From Paraburkholderia kururiensis (lineage in GTDB: Bacteria; Pseudomonadota; Gammaproteobacteria; Burkholderiales; Burkholderiaceae): 64,000 nucleotides of DNA. The stretch spans positions 434,001 to 498,000 of the forward strand of contig NZ_CP139965.1 in the NCBI RefSeq assembly GCF_034424375.1, written 5' to 3'. The notes under the pieces were generated by a model. That model ran no database searches. It was given only the letters and a program-made list of their open reading frames with translations, and had not been told where the DNA came from. Made by a program: the position numbers and the translations under genes. Within the stretch, counting starts at the first letter, position 1. Each line of letters opens with the position of its first letter. Shown here piece after piece: positions 49,548-59,192 of this stretch.

Positions 49548-51518
49548 CTATATCTCGCTCTGCTGCTCCGGCAGCGGCGGCATACCATCGGCAACCTTGG
49601 CCGCGCCGCGCTGCACCGCGCGAAACTCGCGGCCCGCGCGATGCGGCAGGTTCGCCTTTTCGCGCACGATGTCGGCCGTGAGCACTTCCAGCCGCACGGG
49701 CCTGCCGGTCAGATAACCCTGCACGAGGTCGCAGCCGATATCGCGCAACAGCGCAAACTGCTCCCACGTCTCCACGCCTTCGGCCACCACTTCCAGGCCG
49801 AAGCTGTGCGCCATCGAGATGATGGCCTTCACGATCTCCTTGCCCTCGCGCGGCAGGCTCTTCACGAAGCTGCGGTCTATCTTGAGCAGGTCGATAGGCA
49901 GCGTGCGCAGATACGAGAGCGACGAATAGCCCGTGCCGAAGTCGTCGATCGAAACGCTCACGCCGTGTGACTGGAATTCGCGCAGCAGGCGCACGCTGTC
50001 GTCCACGTCGGTCATGAGCATGCTTTCCGTGAGTTCGAGTTCGAGCAGCGACGAATCGAGCCCACTCGCCCGCAGCGCCGAAAACACGTGCTCCGCGAAC
50101 TGCGGATGCCTGAACTGCCGCGCCGACACGTTCACGGACACTTCGAGCGCCACACCCGTGTCGCGATTGAGCCGTGCAATGTCGTTGCATGCCGTTTCCA
50201 GCACGCGCAGGCCAAGCGTCGCGATCAGGTCGCTCATCTCCGCAACCGCAATGAATTCGGCCGGCGAGATCTCGCCCTCCAGCGGATGATGCCAGCGCGC
50301 CAGCGCCTCGACGCCCGCCGTCGCGCCGGCGCCGCAGCTGAACTTCGGTTGATAGACCACGTAGAACGCGTCGGTGTTGAGCGCTTCGCGCAGCTCGCGT
50401 TCAAGACGGGCGCGCCGCTTTGCGGCCTCGGTCATCTCCGGCCGGAACGCGACGGCCTGGCCCTTGCCCTGGCTCTTCGCCACGTAAAGCGCCGTGTCCG
50501 CGCTGCTCACGAGATCGGCCAGACGCTGTGCGTCGTCGGGATAGCGGCTGTAGCCCACGCTCGCGCTCACGTGCAGCTCCACGTCGGCCACGCGAAACGC
50601 GCGGCGCGTATGTTCCACCACCCGTGCCGCAAGCGCCGCGCTGCGCTGGGCGCTGCCGCGGTCCACGGCGAGAATCGCAAACTCGTCGCCGCCGATGCGG
50701 CTCACCAGATCGTGGCGGCCTACCGCCGCCTTCAGTTCGCGCGCCACCGCGCCGAGCAGTTCGTCGCCCGCGCCGTGGCCCAGCGTGTCGTTGACGATCT
50801 TGAAGTTGTCGAGATCGACCAGCATCAGCGTGAGCGGCGTGCGCTGCCGCACCGGCACGCCAAGGCGCGTGCCCAGTTCGTCGTAGAACGCGCGGCGATT
50901 GGGCAGATGCGTGAGCGGATCGGTATTGGCAAGCCACGCAAGCTGGCTTTCCGCGCTCGACATGCGTTCCTTGAGCCGCCGCATCACGATGCCGGAGGCC
51001 GCCACGGACGCGAGGCACACCAGCACGAGCAGCGTCACGTAGCTTGCGAAGCGCGAGAGGATCTGCCCCGTGGAGGCCACCAGCACCACGTCGCCGAAAT
51101 GCGCGCTGTTGTACGTGATGGGCGCGCTCACCGTGACCGAACGCAGCCCGAAGGCGCTGCCGTCGCGTTCGGCGGCAATGAAGGGTTGCAGCGTGCGCGG
51201 CACCCTCACCTCGGGGCCATACAAGGCGAATACGTGCGCGTCCTTGTCGAGAATCGCCACGCTGCGGATGTACGGCAGGATACGCAGCGCGCTCAGCGTT
51301 TCCTGCGCAGCCTGACGGTCGTTGAACATCATCGGCGCGGCGGCGTTCTGCGCGACGATGGCTGCCTGCAGGCGCGCGTTGTCGCACAGCTCGCGCTCCA
51401 TCGAGAGCCCCTGGTACAACGCGAGCGCAATCATCGCGATGACGAGCGCCGTGACGACGCCGGCGAGTTGCACGCGCCAGCCTGAATCCGTCGGGCGAAC
51501 CTCCGGTTGCGTCGTCAC
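49548..51518 (-). CDS. Bifunctional GGDEF/EAL membrane protein (c-di-GMP synthesis/degradation) with periplasmic CHASE8-like sensor
   Basis: 656 residues. TM1 ~16-40 (LAGVVTALVIAMIALALYQG), a periplasmic ~110-residue domain with CHASE8-like pattern (ELCDNARLQAAIVAQNAAAP), TM2 ~150-175, a short HAMP-like segment, then GGDEF (SRIGGDEFAIL, intact) and EAL (GVEALARWHHP, intact, with DDFGTGYSSL and VAEGVE). Both active sites look complete. GTG start at 51518 with AGGAG seven bases upstream, overlapping the YfiR stop (GTGA). With YfiR and a TonB receptor upstream it resembles the YfiBNR principle, where a periplasmic protein restrains a cyclase. Confidence 0.9.
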   Translation of the reverse strand: MTTQPEVRPTDSGWRVQLAGVVTALVIAMIALALYQGLSMERELCDNARLQAAIVAQNAAAPMMFNDRQAAQETLSALRILPYIRSVAILDKDAHVFALYGPEVRVPRTLQPFIAAERDGSAFGLRSVTVSAPITYNSAHFGDVVLVASTGQILSRFASYVTLLVLVCLASVAASGIVMRRLKERMSSAESQLAWLANTDPLTHLPNRRAFYDELGTRLGVPVRQRTPLTLMLVDLDNFKIVNDTLGHGAGDELLGAVARELKAAVGRHDLVSRIGGDEFAILAVDRGSAQRSAALAARVVEHTRRAFRVADVELHVSASVGYSRYPDDAQRLADLVSSADTALYVAKSQGKGQAVAFRPEMTEAAKRRARLERELREALNTDAFYVVYQPKFSCGAGATAGVEALARWHHPLEGEISPAEFIAVAEMSDLIATLGLRVLETACNDIARLNRDTGVALEVSVNVSARQFRHPQFAEHVFSALRASGLDSSLLELELTESMLMTDVDDSVRLLREFQSHGVSVSIDDFGTGYSSLSYLRTLPIDLLKIDRSFVKSLPREGKEIVKAIISMAHSFGLEVVAEGVETWEQFALLRDIGCDLVQGYLTGRPVRLEVLTADIVREKANLPHRAGREFRAVQRGAAKVADGMPPLPEQQSEI

Positions 51519-52054
51519 TGAATGCTCCTTGCCAAAGAAAGCAGCCTGGAGCTCGCCACGAGGTTGCGCCGCACGAGCTGGCTGTTGTCGATATCGAACC
51601 GCACGTGGTCGCCGTCGCGAAACAACAGAATGCCGGGGGCCGCCTGCGCCGCTTCTTCGTCGGTGCCGATGACGAGTACGGGCTGACGTGCGGCAGCGAG
51701 CGAGCGCAATGCGCGCGCGGCCGCATCGGCACCGGAGACGACCACCACGTTGCAGGTGTTCGCGCCGCCCTCGCCTGGCGCCGGCGCGATCACCCGCACC
51801 ACCCATGTCATGCCGTTGGCCGCGCGGCCCGAGAGTTTCTGCAGCGCAGGCGTGAGGCTGCCGCCGGCACCCGCGCAGACCACCACGTGTCCATCGGCGA
51901 GCGCACCCGGCGGCCACGTCACGAATACCGTGAAGTTGAAGATGAAGGCGGCCTTCAACGCGGCTTCGTCCACCTGGGCATGGCTCTCCGACCGCCAGAA
52001 TAGCGCGCTCACGAATACGCCGGCGATCAACAGGGCTTGGACAGTCTTGCGCAT
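51515..52054 (-). CDS. YfiR family periplasmic protein
   Basis: 179 residues. Signal peptide to SESHA, then the YfiR pattern: EAALKAAFIFNFTVFVTWPP, then VVVCAGAGG, CNVVVVSGAD, RQPVLVIGTDEEAAQAAPGILLF and DIDNSQLVRRNLVASSRLLSLA at the C-terminus. YfiR binds and represses the periplasmic part of a membrane diguanylate cyclase. One base separates it from the TonB receptor gene, and it overlaps the GGDEF/EAL gene, so all three are one operon. Confidence 0.9.
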   Translation of the reverse strand: MRKTVQALLIAGVFVSALFWRSESHAQVDEAALKAAFIFNFTVFVTWPPGALADGHVVVCAGAGGSLTPALQKLSGRAANGMTWVVRVIAPAPGEGGANTCNVVVVSGADAAARALRSLAAARQPVLVIGTDEEAAQAAPGILLFRDGDHVRFDIDNSQLVRRNLVASSRLLSLARSIQ

Positions 52055-52055
52055 G

Positions 52056-54083
52056 TCACATCCCGTACACCAGCTTGAACAGGAACGTGCGGCTCTCCTG
52101 CGCGATGGCCTGCTGTATGAACGCCGGCCCGGCCGGGTCCGCGTAGCGTTTGTCCGTCACGTTATAGACGGAGAACGACACCGTGCTGTGCGGCACAAGC
52201 TTCGACGATCCGATTGTGACGTTGCCGATGCAATAGCCGCCCGTGCGGCTCGCCTGGGTAAGACGCGACGCTGTGCACAGCGCTTCGGCGCCCACGCGCA
52301 CCCTGTCGTTGGCGAGCGGCACGACGACGTTGAGCTTGCCGAGATGACGCGGCGAGTTCTGCAGCACGCTTTCCGTCGCCTCGTCGCGCGCGAGCTGCCA
52401 CGAGTAGCTCGCGCGCACGCGAATGCCGCCCAGGGTCTGCTGCTCGTAGCTGAGTTCCGCGCCGTTCGCCTCCACGTGGTTCAGGTTGCGATAGACGAGC
52501 AGGCCCGTGCTCGCATCCGTCGTCTCTGAAATGAGATCGGCAATGTCGTAGTGAAAGAGCGAGAGCGTGGCACGCGCCGACGACCCCAGGTCACGCGAAT
52601 AAACGAATTCGGTGGTGGTGATGTGCTCGGGCTTCAGCGACGGATTCGCGAGCTGCCCGCCGTCGCCCGGCGTCGCGTAGTACAGCTCGAAGGCATTCGG
52701 CGCGCGGTAGGCGCGGCCATAAATGGCCTTGAACGTATCGCGCTCCGTGGGCTTGTAGATGAGCGCGATGCGCGGGCTCAGGTTGCCTTTCGCGATCGTT
52801 TCGTAGTCGTAGCGCAGGCCCGCATTGAGTTCGAAGCCTGCGGGCAACTGCACTTCGTCTTCCACGTAAGCGCCGGCACGATTGCTCGAATGGTGATCGT
52901 CGAGCATCTGCTGGTACGGATTCACGTCGAAGTTGTACTGGTCCTGGCGCGCGTTGCGGCGAAAGTCCGCGCCGAACACGATCTTGTTGCGCGCGATGGA
53001 CGTGATCACCATATGAACGTCGGTGCCGTACCAGAGGGCATGATCGCCGTCGATGCTCAGTTGCGGCGGGTCGCCCATCACGTACACGGGGCTGCGGTAG
53101 TCGTAACGTCCCCAGTACGCGGACGCGCTCAACTCCACGCCCGTCGCAAGCGGATGATGCCAGGCCGCGTTGGCGAAGCTCTGCGTATCCGTGAGGCTGT
53201 ACGGCGCGTTGAACTGCGCGCCGAAAGGCGCATCGGGCACGCCCTTCGTGCGGTTGCTGTGCGCGATCTCGAGCGAGAACTCGCGATACGCAAACTTCGC
53301 GAGAAACTGCTGCGCGCGATCGTAGTCGAGTCCCACGGCCACGCCGTGGTTCTGGTCCGGCGTATCGAACTCGGGATAGTAGAGGCTCTGCCCATTGCGG
53401 TCATAGGCGCTCGCCGACAGCACGATGTCCGCACCGTTTTCGCCGTGCCAGCCCCAGGTCGCGCGTCCGCGCTTCTCGCCGAAGCTGCCCGCGGAGGCGG
53501 CCACCTGTGTGCCGTTGATGTCGCTGCCCTTCTTCGTGATCACGTTGACCACGCCGAAGAACGCATTCGATCCATACACGGCGGAGCCTGGACCCGGCAC
53601 GTACTCGATGCGCTCCACGAGGTCCATGTCGATCAGGAACTCGGTGCCGATGGGCGCTTCGTCGTAGACGGCATCGTTCACCTGGTAGCCGTCGATCAGC
53701 ACGAGGAAGCGGCTGTCGTAATCGCCGGGCCGCAAGAAGCCGCGCGCGCCGAGATACGCATAGTTGCGGTCGTAGCTCACGTAGAGGCCCGGCAGCGACG
53801 CAAGGGCATCGCCCAGCGTGCGCCAGCCGAAGTCGCGAATGTCGACAGCGGTGAGCACCACGGCCGCGGCGGGCGCATCGCTCACCCGCTGTTCGAACTT
53901 CGAGGCCGACGTCACCGTCATTTGCATCAACGCTTCAAGCGGCATCGTGGCAAGCACGGCCGAAGCGTCACCGGACGGAGGCGTTGCCGCTTCCTCCGCC
54001 CTGCTCTCGTTCATCAGGAAGATGGGTGTTGCGCAACATACCGCGGCGATGACTATGCGGAGTTTTGTGGGTTCGTGCGGCAT
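52056..54083 (-). CDS. TonB-dependent receptor
   Basis: 675 residues. Signal peptide (IVIAAVCCATPIFLMNESRA), plug domain with SKFEQRVSDAPAAAVVLTA, LASLPGLYVSYDR, FLVLIDGYQVND and YVPGPGSAVYGSNAFFGVVNVI, then a 22-strand barrel ending LVYGM. No STN signalling domain. The partner genes (YfiR, GGDEF/EAL) suggest that ligand occupancy is relayed to c-di-GMP, a conserved but little-studied arrangement. Ligand unknown; no siderophore genes lie nearby. Confidence 0.9.
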   Translation of the reverse strand: MPHEPTKLRIVIAAVCCATPIFLMNESRAEEAATPPSGDASAVLATMPLEALMQMTVTSASKFEQRVSDAPAAAVVLTAVDIRDFGWRTLGDALASLPGLYVSYDRNYAYLGARGFLRPGDYDSRFLVLIDGYQVNDAVYDEAPIGTEFLIDMDLVERIEYVPGPGSAVYGSNAFFGVVNVITKKGSDINGTQVAASAGSFGEKRGRATWGWHGENGADIVLSASAYDRNGQSLYYPEFDTPDQNHGVAVGLDYDRAQQFLAKFAYREFSLEIAHSNRTKGVPDAPFGAQFNAPYSLTDTQSFANAAWHHPLATGVELSASAYWGRYDYRSPVYVMGDPPQLSIDGDHALWYGTDVHMVITSIARNKIVFGADFRRNARQDQYNFDVNPYQQMLDDHHSSNRAGAYVEDEVQLPAGFELNAGLRYDYETIAKGNLSPRIALIYKPTERDTFKAIYGRAYRAPNAFELYYATPGDGGQLANPSLKPEHITTTEFVYSRDLGSSARATLSLFHYDIADLISETTDASTGLLVYRNLNHVEANGAELSYEQQTLGGIRVRASYSWQLARDEATESVLQNSPRHLGKLNVVVPLANDRVRVGAEALCTASRLTQASRTGGYCIGNVTIGSSKLVPHSTVSFSVYNVTDKRYADPAGPAFIQQAIAQESRTFLFKLVYGM

Positions 54084-54314
54084 CGCCCGGGATTACGGAT
54101 GGTTATTCTGGCTCTACCGGGGATATCGACAGAAGCGGCGGCGAACTTGAGGCCGCGCTGCAATGGCACGCGTAATCCCCCGCTAAAACAGGGGTATTCC
54201 AGCATTTGCGGCCTTCGCAGTTCTGGCCCCGTACAATGTGCGCGTCCGTTCGCTGCACGGCATGCAAGGCGGACCCCACCATCACGCACCCACTCACCGT
54301 CGAGGAGCCCCTGC

Positions 54315-55223
54315 ATGGATCGTCTCCAGGCCATGGAAATTTTTACCCGCGTCGTCGAGACCAACAGCTTTTCGAAAACGGCCGACATGCTGGACCTGCC
54401 GCGCGGCACCGTGAGCAATCTGATCCGCTCGCTCGAAGAACATGTGGGCGTGCGCCTGCTCAATCGCACCACGCGTTCGGTCAGCGTGACCGAAGACGGC
54501 GCGCAGTACTACGAGCGCTGCGTGCGCATTCTCGCGGAGATATCGGACGCCGAATCGTCGCTCTCGAACAAGCGGTCCAGCCCCACGGGAACCGTGCGCG
54601 TGGATACCTCCGGCACCATTGCGCGCACCTTGCTGATTCCGGCGCTCGGGCAGTTCTACCACGCGTATCCGCACATCAACCTGCGGCTCGGACTCTCGGA
54701 CCGCAACATCGACATGATTCAGGACGGTGTGGACTGCGTGATCCGCATGGGCTCGCTCGAAGAGTCGAGCCTCGTGGCGCGGCGCATCGGCAGTGCGCGC
54801 ATGGTGGTGTGTGCATCGCCCGCCTATCTCGAGGAATACGGCACGCCGGCTACGCTCGAAGACCTCGCGCAACATCGCGCGGTGAACTACGTATCGTCCA
54901 GCACGGGCCGCACATTTCCTTTCGAATTCCTGAAGAACGACGAGACCGTCACCGTGCAGATGGAAAGCCTGCTCGCCGTGAACGACGGGTCCGCGTATAT
55001 CGCCGCGGGCGTGGAAGGCTACGGCATCATCCAGCCCTCGCGCTTCATGGTGACGGAACTGATCGCGCAGGGGCGCCTTCGGGAAATACTGACCGATTGC
55101 CCTTGCCCTTCCACACCGCTTTCCATTCTTTACCCGCATCGGCAGAACCTCAATTCGCGCATTCGTGCCTTCACGGAATGGGTGACCGACCTCGCCCACG
55201 CTCACCCGGATCTTCGTACCTGA
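54315..55223 (+). CDS. LysR family transcriptional regulator
   Basis: 302 residues. HTH MDRLQAMEIFTRVVETNSFS, then KTADMLDLPRGTVSNLIRSLEEHVGVRLLNRTTRSVSVT; effector domain after residue 90. The ATG at 54315 has GAGGAG upstream; a continuous frame reaches back to 52551 but is antisense to the TonB receptor gene and is a high-GC artefact. Divergent from the TonB receptor operon (231 bp apart) and upstream of the GH3 gene; either could be its target. Confidence 0.9.
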   Translation: MDRLQAMEIFTRVVETNSFSKTADMLDLPRGTVSNLIRSLEEHVGVRLLNRTTRSVSVTEDGAQYYERCVRILAEISDAESSLSNKRSSPTGTVRVDTSGTIARTLLIPALGQFYHAYPHINLRLGLSDRNIDMIQDGVDCVIRMGSLEESSLVARRIGSARMVVCASPAYLEEYGTPATLEDLAQHRAVNYVSSSTGRTFPFEFLKNDETVTVQMESLLAVNDGSAYIAAGVEGYGIIQPSRFMVTELIAQGRLREILTDCPCPSTPLSILYPHRQNLNSRIRAFTEWVTDLAHAHPDLRT

Positions 55224-55485
55224 CGCGCCGGGTAAACCCCGAGCACGTAGTGAGCCTGTAGTGAGCTTACTTCCATACCATGAGTAAACACGGAGTTTGG
55301 CTACATGAAATGCCGTAGCCACATCGCCGGCCGCCACGGGCTGCACGCATAAAAGCGCTGCGGCACTGTCGCGATTCACGGGGCATCAACGTCGCCGGTA
55401 CTGTCTCGCGTCTCGAAGGGTTGTCCGGATACGAGCCGGATCGGTGTGATCGGTACCACCGTAGTTCACACTCATGGAGAGAGAC

Positions 55486-57702
55486 ATGCAGGTCAAACGT
55501 TGGCCAATGGCCCTGCTGTTGGCGATGACGACCGCTGGCGCCCACGCGGGCCAGAACGACTTCGACATCGCAACGAATCCGTTCACCGCATCGTTTCCCG
55601 CAGCAATCGCCGACAACGGTGCGCACTGGCGCGCCGAAGTTCTGCTCAAGCAACTGACGCTCGACGAAAAGCTTCAGCTCATTCACTCGAAGTATCAGAT
55701 GAGCGACGTGCCGAACGGCGGTGCGGGCTTCATCCAGGGCGTGCCGCGCCTCGGCATTCCTGACCTCAACATGGTCGACTCGGCCACGGGTTCCGGCAGC
55801 ACGCAGCTACCCAGCACCACGTTCCCCGCCACCATCGCGTTAGCCGCAAGCTGGGACCGTCACCTTGCCTACGCCTTCGGCGCGCAGATCGCGAAACAGC
55901 TGCGCGCCCAGGGCTTCGGCATGGGCCTGGGCGGCGGCACCAACCTCGCACGCGAGGCACGCGGCGGCCGCATGTTCGAGTACCTCGGCGAAGACCCTGT
56001 GCTTGCAGGCGAAATGCTCGCCTCACGCACCATCGCCACGCAGAACAGCAAGGTGATCGCCACGATCAAGCACTACGTGGGCAACGAGCAGGAACACAAC
56101 CGCATGGGCGGCAACGACACGATCGACGAGCGCACGTTGCGCGAACTCTATCTGCTGCCGTTCGAAATTGCGGCGCGCGCAGGGCGTCCCGGCAACGTGA
56201 TGTGCAGCTACAACCGCATCAACGGCACCTACGCGTGCGAGAACCCGCACGTGCTCACCGACGTGCTGAAGAACGAGTGGGGCTTCCAGGGCCAGGTGCA
56301 GTCCGACTGGGGTGCGGCGCACAGCACCGCGCCCGCCATCAACGCGGGTCTGGATGAAGAAGAGGACGTGGGCCCGACCGTCTACCTCACGCCCGCGCTC
56401 GTTCGCCAGGCGCTGCAGAGCCATCAGATCACCGAGGCGCGTCTGGACGACATGGTTCGCCGCAAGCTCTACGTGATGATCCGCACCGGCATCATGGACG
56501 ATCCGCCCAAAGCCGGCGGCGCAATCGACTTCCCCGCGGCCACGGCGTTCACGCAGGCGGCCGAGGAACAGTCGCTCGTGCTGCTCAAGAACGACAACGC
56601 ACAGTTGCCGCTTGCGGCTGCGAGCCTCAAGCGCATCGCGGTGATCGGCGGTCACGCGGACGCAGCGGTCATCACGGGCGGTGGTTCCGGCGATACGCGT
56701 CATCCGGTGACGGGCGCGTTCGCAGGCTGCGGCGGGCTCACGTTCGGCACGTCGACGGGCTGCAACTGGTGGCCCAACCCGTGGATCACGCTCAACGTGC
56801 CCATCGTGAAGGCGATCCAGCAGCTCGCCCCCACGGCGCAGGTCAGCTTCGCGGGCAACAGCGATCAGCAGTCGCCGTTCCGGGCCTATACGCAGCAGGA
56901 AATCGATCAGGCGACGACGCTGGCAGCGCAGTCCGACGTCGCGATCGTTGTCGTCACGCAGCCTTCGGGTGAGGACTTCGGCGAACTGCAGAGCCTCGCG
57001 CTCAGCAATCCGTCGAATCAGGATCAGCTCGTGGAAGCCGTGGCGAAGGCGAACCCGCACACCATCGTCGTGATCGAAAGCGGCAACCCGGTGCTGATGC
57101 CGTGGAAGGACCAGGTGCAGGCTATCGTGGAAGCGTGGTATCCGGGCGAAGGCGGCGGCCAGGCCATTGCGAACGTGCTGTTCGGCAAGGTGAATCCGTC
57201 GGGCAAGCTGCCCGTCACGTTCCCCGCGCGCGATCAGGACACGCCGACGTGGGGCCAGGACGGCACGTTCCCGAACGATCCGGTGTACGCCGAGAAGCTC
57301 GACATGGGCTACCGCTGGTACGACGCGAAGAACATCACCCCGCTCTTCGAGTTCGGCTATGGCCTTTCGTACACGCACTTCTCGTACTCGGGCCTCTCGG
57401 TGCGCAAGGCGCCTGACCATACGCTCATTGCGAGCTTCACCGTGAAGAACGACGGCCATATGGCGGGCGCGGAAGTGCCGCAGGTGTATCTGGGCGTCAA
57501 CTACAACGGCGAGCCGCCGAAGCGCCTCGTAGGCTGGCACAAGGTCTACCTGAACCCGGGCGAGGCACGTCAGGTGAACGTCGTGATTCCGGAACGCTTC
57601 CAGAGCATCTGGGACACGTCGGGCAACAAGTGGAAGTACGTGCCGGGCAGCGCCGTGTACGTGGGCGCTTCGTCGCGCGACATCCGCCTGCAGAGCCGGT
57701 AA
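55486..57702 (+). CDS. Secreted glycoside hydrolase family 3 (beta-glucosidase-like)
   Basis: 738 residues. Signal peptide MQVKRWPMALLLAMTTAGAHA. GH3 N-domain: RLGIPDLNMVDSATG, then KHYVGNEQEHNR (substrate-binding His/Lys), and nucleophile Asp in VQSDWGAAHS; C-domain with PSGEDFGEL (likely acid/base Glu), and a fibronectin-type III end domain (EVPQVYLGVNYNGEPPKRLVGW). It cleaves terminal beta-glucosyl or related residues in the periplasm. Start at 55486 has GGAGAG five bases upstream; an ATG at 55474 is an alternative. Context gives no polymer-specific partner. Confidence 0.9.
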   Translation: MQVKRWPMALLLAMTTAGAHAGQNDFDIATNPFTASFPAAIADNGAHWRAEVLLKQLTLDEKLQLIHSKYQMSDVPNGGAGFIQGVPRLGIPDLNMVDSATGSGSTQLPSTTFPATIALAASWDRHLAYAFGAQIAKQLRAQGFGMGLGGGTNLAREARGGRMFEYLGEDPVLAGEMLASRTIATQNSKVIATIKHYVGNEQEHNRMGGNDTIDERTLRELYLLPFEIAARAGRPGNVMCSYNRINGTYACENPHVLTDVLKNEWGFQGQVQSDWGAAHSTAPAINAGLDEEEDVGPTVYLTPALVRQALQSHQITEARLDDMVRRKLYVMIRTGIMDDPPKAGGAIDFPAATAFTQAAEEQSLVLLKNDNAQLPLAAASLKRIAVIGGHADAAVITGGGSGDTRHPVTGAFAGCGGLTFGTSTGCNWWPNPWITLNVPIVKAIQQLAPTAQVSFAGNSDQQSPFRAYTQQEIDQATTLAAQSDVAIVVVTQPSGEDFGELQSLALSNPSNQDQLVEAVAKANPHTIVVIESGNPVLMPWKDQVQAIVEAWYPGEGGGQAIANVLFGKVNPSGKLPVTFPARDQDTPTWGQDGTFPNDPVYAEKLDMGYRWYDAKNITPLFEFGYGLSYTHFSYSGLSVRKAPDHTLIASFTVKNDGHMAGAEVPQVYLGVNYNGEPPKRLVGWHKVYLNPGEARQVNVVIPERFQSIWDTSGNKWKYVPGSAVYVGASSRDIRLQSR

Positions 57703-57724
57703 GCGCAGCGGAATAACGCGGCGG

Positions 57725-58720
57725 CTACGCTTCTTCCGACTTCACACGCGCCGGCGGTTTCGCCGGCGCGTTCGTGAAGGACGTGAAGGGCGAGAGCGGC
57801 GCGAATTCGCGTTCGAGCCATTGCGCCGCGTGCTCCAGCAGGAAATGACGAAACACCGTGCAGGTCGGCGAAAGCTGTTTCGAACGCAGATGCACGACAT
57901 GCCAGGTGCGCTCGATCGGTGTGCCGTTCACGTCGAGCGTCGCCACTTCCCGCGTGCGCAATTCCAGCGCGAGCGTGTGCAGCGAGATGAGGCTCACGCC
58001 CATGCCCGCCATCACCGCCTGCTTGATCGTTTCGTTGCTGCCGAGCGTCACGACCTTGCGCGGCGTGAAGAGGTGCTTGCGGAACATTTCTTCCGCGGCC
58101 ATGCGTGTGCCAGAGCCGGGCTCGCGCAACAGGAACGTGTCGCCGCGCAGCTCCTGCAGGTCGAAGCGCCGCGCTTCGCAGAGGGGATGCGAGAGCGGCG
58201 CGATGATGACCTGCGGATGGTAGGCGAGCGGCTCCGTCACCACGTCGAGTTCCGCGGGCGGACGACCCATGATGGCGAGGTCGATGGCGTTGTCTTGCAG
58301 CATGCGCAGCAGCGCATCGCGATTACCCACCGAAAAGTTGACGTCCACCTTCGGGTAGCGATGCGAAAAGAGCGCGAGCAGTTTCGGCGCGAAGTACGTG
58401 GCCGAACTCACGATGCCCACGGCAATCGACCCGCTGTCGGCCTGCTTGAGCGAGGTCATCGTGTCTTCGGCGTCTTTGATGGCGCCGAGAATGCGGCTCG
58501 CGTGATGCGTGAGCTTCTCGCCGGCTTCCGTCAGCGCGAGCTTGCGCGCGATACGTTCGAAGAGCGGCAGGCCGACCGTTTCTTCCAGCTGGCGAATCTG
58601 CATCGAAACGGCAGGCTGCGTGAGATGCAGTTCTTCGGCCGCGCGCGCGAAACTCGCGTAGCGGCTCGCCACGAGAAAGATCTGCAGCTGACGCAAGGTC
58701 AGCGAACGAACGAAATTCAC
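57725..58720 (-). CDS. LysR family regulator, CbbR/CysB-like, next to the xox cluster
   Basis: 331 residues. HTH LTLRQLQIFLVASRYASFAR, then AAEELHLTQPAVSMQIRQLEETVGLPLFERIARKLALT, the CbbR-type pattern of regulators of C1 and CO2 pathways. The effector domain contains GIVSSATYFAPKLLALF and GSGTRMAAEEMFRK. It lies 79 bp downstream of the CMD gene on the same strand and may belong to the xox transcript or read from its own promoter. A Pro/Ala/Lys-rich tail (NAPAKPPARVKSEEA) extends beyond the family length. Confidence 0.88.
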   Translation of the reverse strand: MNFVRSLTLRQLQIFLVASRYASFARAAEELHLTQPAVSMQIRQLEETVGLPLFERIARKLALTEAGEKLTHHASRILGAIKDAEDTMTSLKQADSGSIAVGIVSSATYFAPKLLALFSHRYPKVDVNFSVGNRDALLRMLQDNAIDLAIMGRPPAELDVVTEPLAYHPQVIIAPLSHPLCEARRFDLQELRGDTFLLREPGSGTRMAAEEMFRKHLFTPRKVVTLGSNETIKQAVMAGMGVSLISLHTLALELRTREVATLDVNGTPIERTWHVVHLRSKQLSPTCTVFRHFLLEHAAQWLEREFAPLSPFTSFTNAPAKPPARVKSEEA

Positions 58721-58799
58721 GACGATACCGTCCGCTGCGAGACGTGAAACAGTGGATGAATGGCGGCGAGCGGATCAACCCGCGGACCAGCCCGGGGAT

Positions 58800-59141
58800 T
58801 CAACCGCCCTGCTGATCGAAGGCGTCGAATGCGCGGGCCGAATAGACGAGCGCGGCGCCCGCGTTGAGCGCCATGGCCACCGAAAGCGCTTCGGCCACTT
58901 CGTCCTTCGTCGCGCCCGCCTTCGCAGCCGCGGCGCTGTGCACGGTGATGCAGCCGTCGCAGCGCGTGGTGACGGCCACGGCGAGCGCGATCAGCTCGCG
59001 CGTCTTCGCATCGAGCACGCCCTTGCGAGCCGCGGCGCCGTCCAGCGCCTCGAAGCCCGCGAGCGTGGCGGGCACCGTGTTGCCCAGCGCGCCGAGCGCG
59101 GCGGTGAGCTTCGCTGCATAGTCCTTCGTGTCGATCAGCAT
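58800..59141 (-). CDS. Carboxymuconolactone decarboxylase family protein in the xox cluster
   Basis: 113 residues, AhpD/YurZ-like. Redox motif RCDGCITVHSAAA (CxxC...H, both Cys present), preceded by the helix TRELIALAVAVT. AAAGG lies seven bases before the ATG. Such proteins are frequent in XoxF gene clusters and may protect against peroxide or reduce a disulfide. Follows the unknown periplasmic protein by 51 bp. Confidence 0.87.
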   Translation of the reverse strand: MLIDTKDYAAKLTAALGALGNTVPATLAGFEALDGAAARKGVLDAKTRELIALAVAVTTRCDGCITVHSAAAAKAGATKDEVAEALSVAMALNAGAALVYSARAFDAFDQQGG

Positions 59142-59192
59142 GCGAGACCTTTCCAGTAAGCGTTCAGTGGAGCCGTGGCGCGCGCCGCCGCG

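Noticed and set aside
52551..54314. Upstream extension of the LysR frame giving an 890-codon open frame
   Set aside because: Antisense to the TonB receptor gene; the LysR family N-terminus and a GAGGAG site place the start at 54315.
55247..55266. Direct repeat GTAGTGAGC x2 between the LysR and GH3 genes
   Set aside because: Only nine bases, partly created by stop-codon-rich sequence; no paired element supports an operator.
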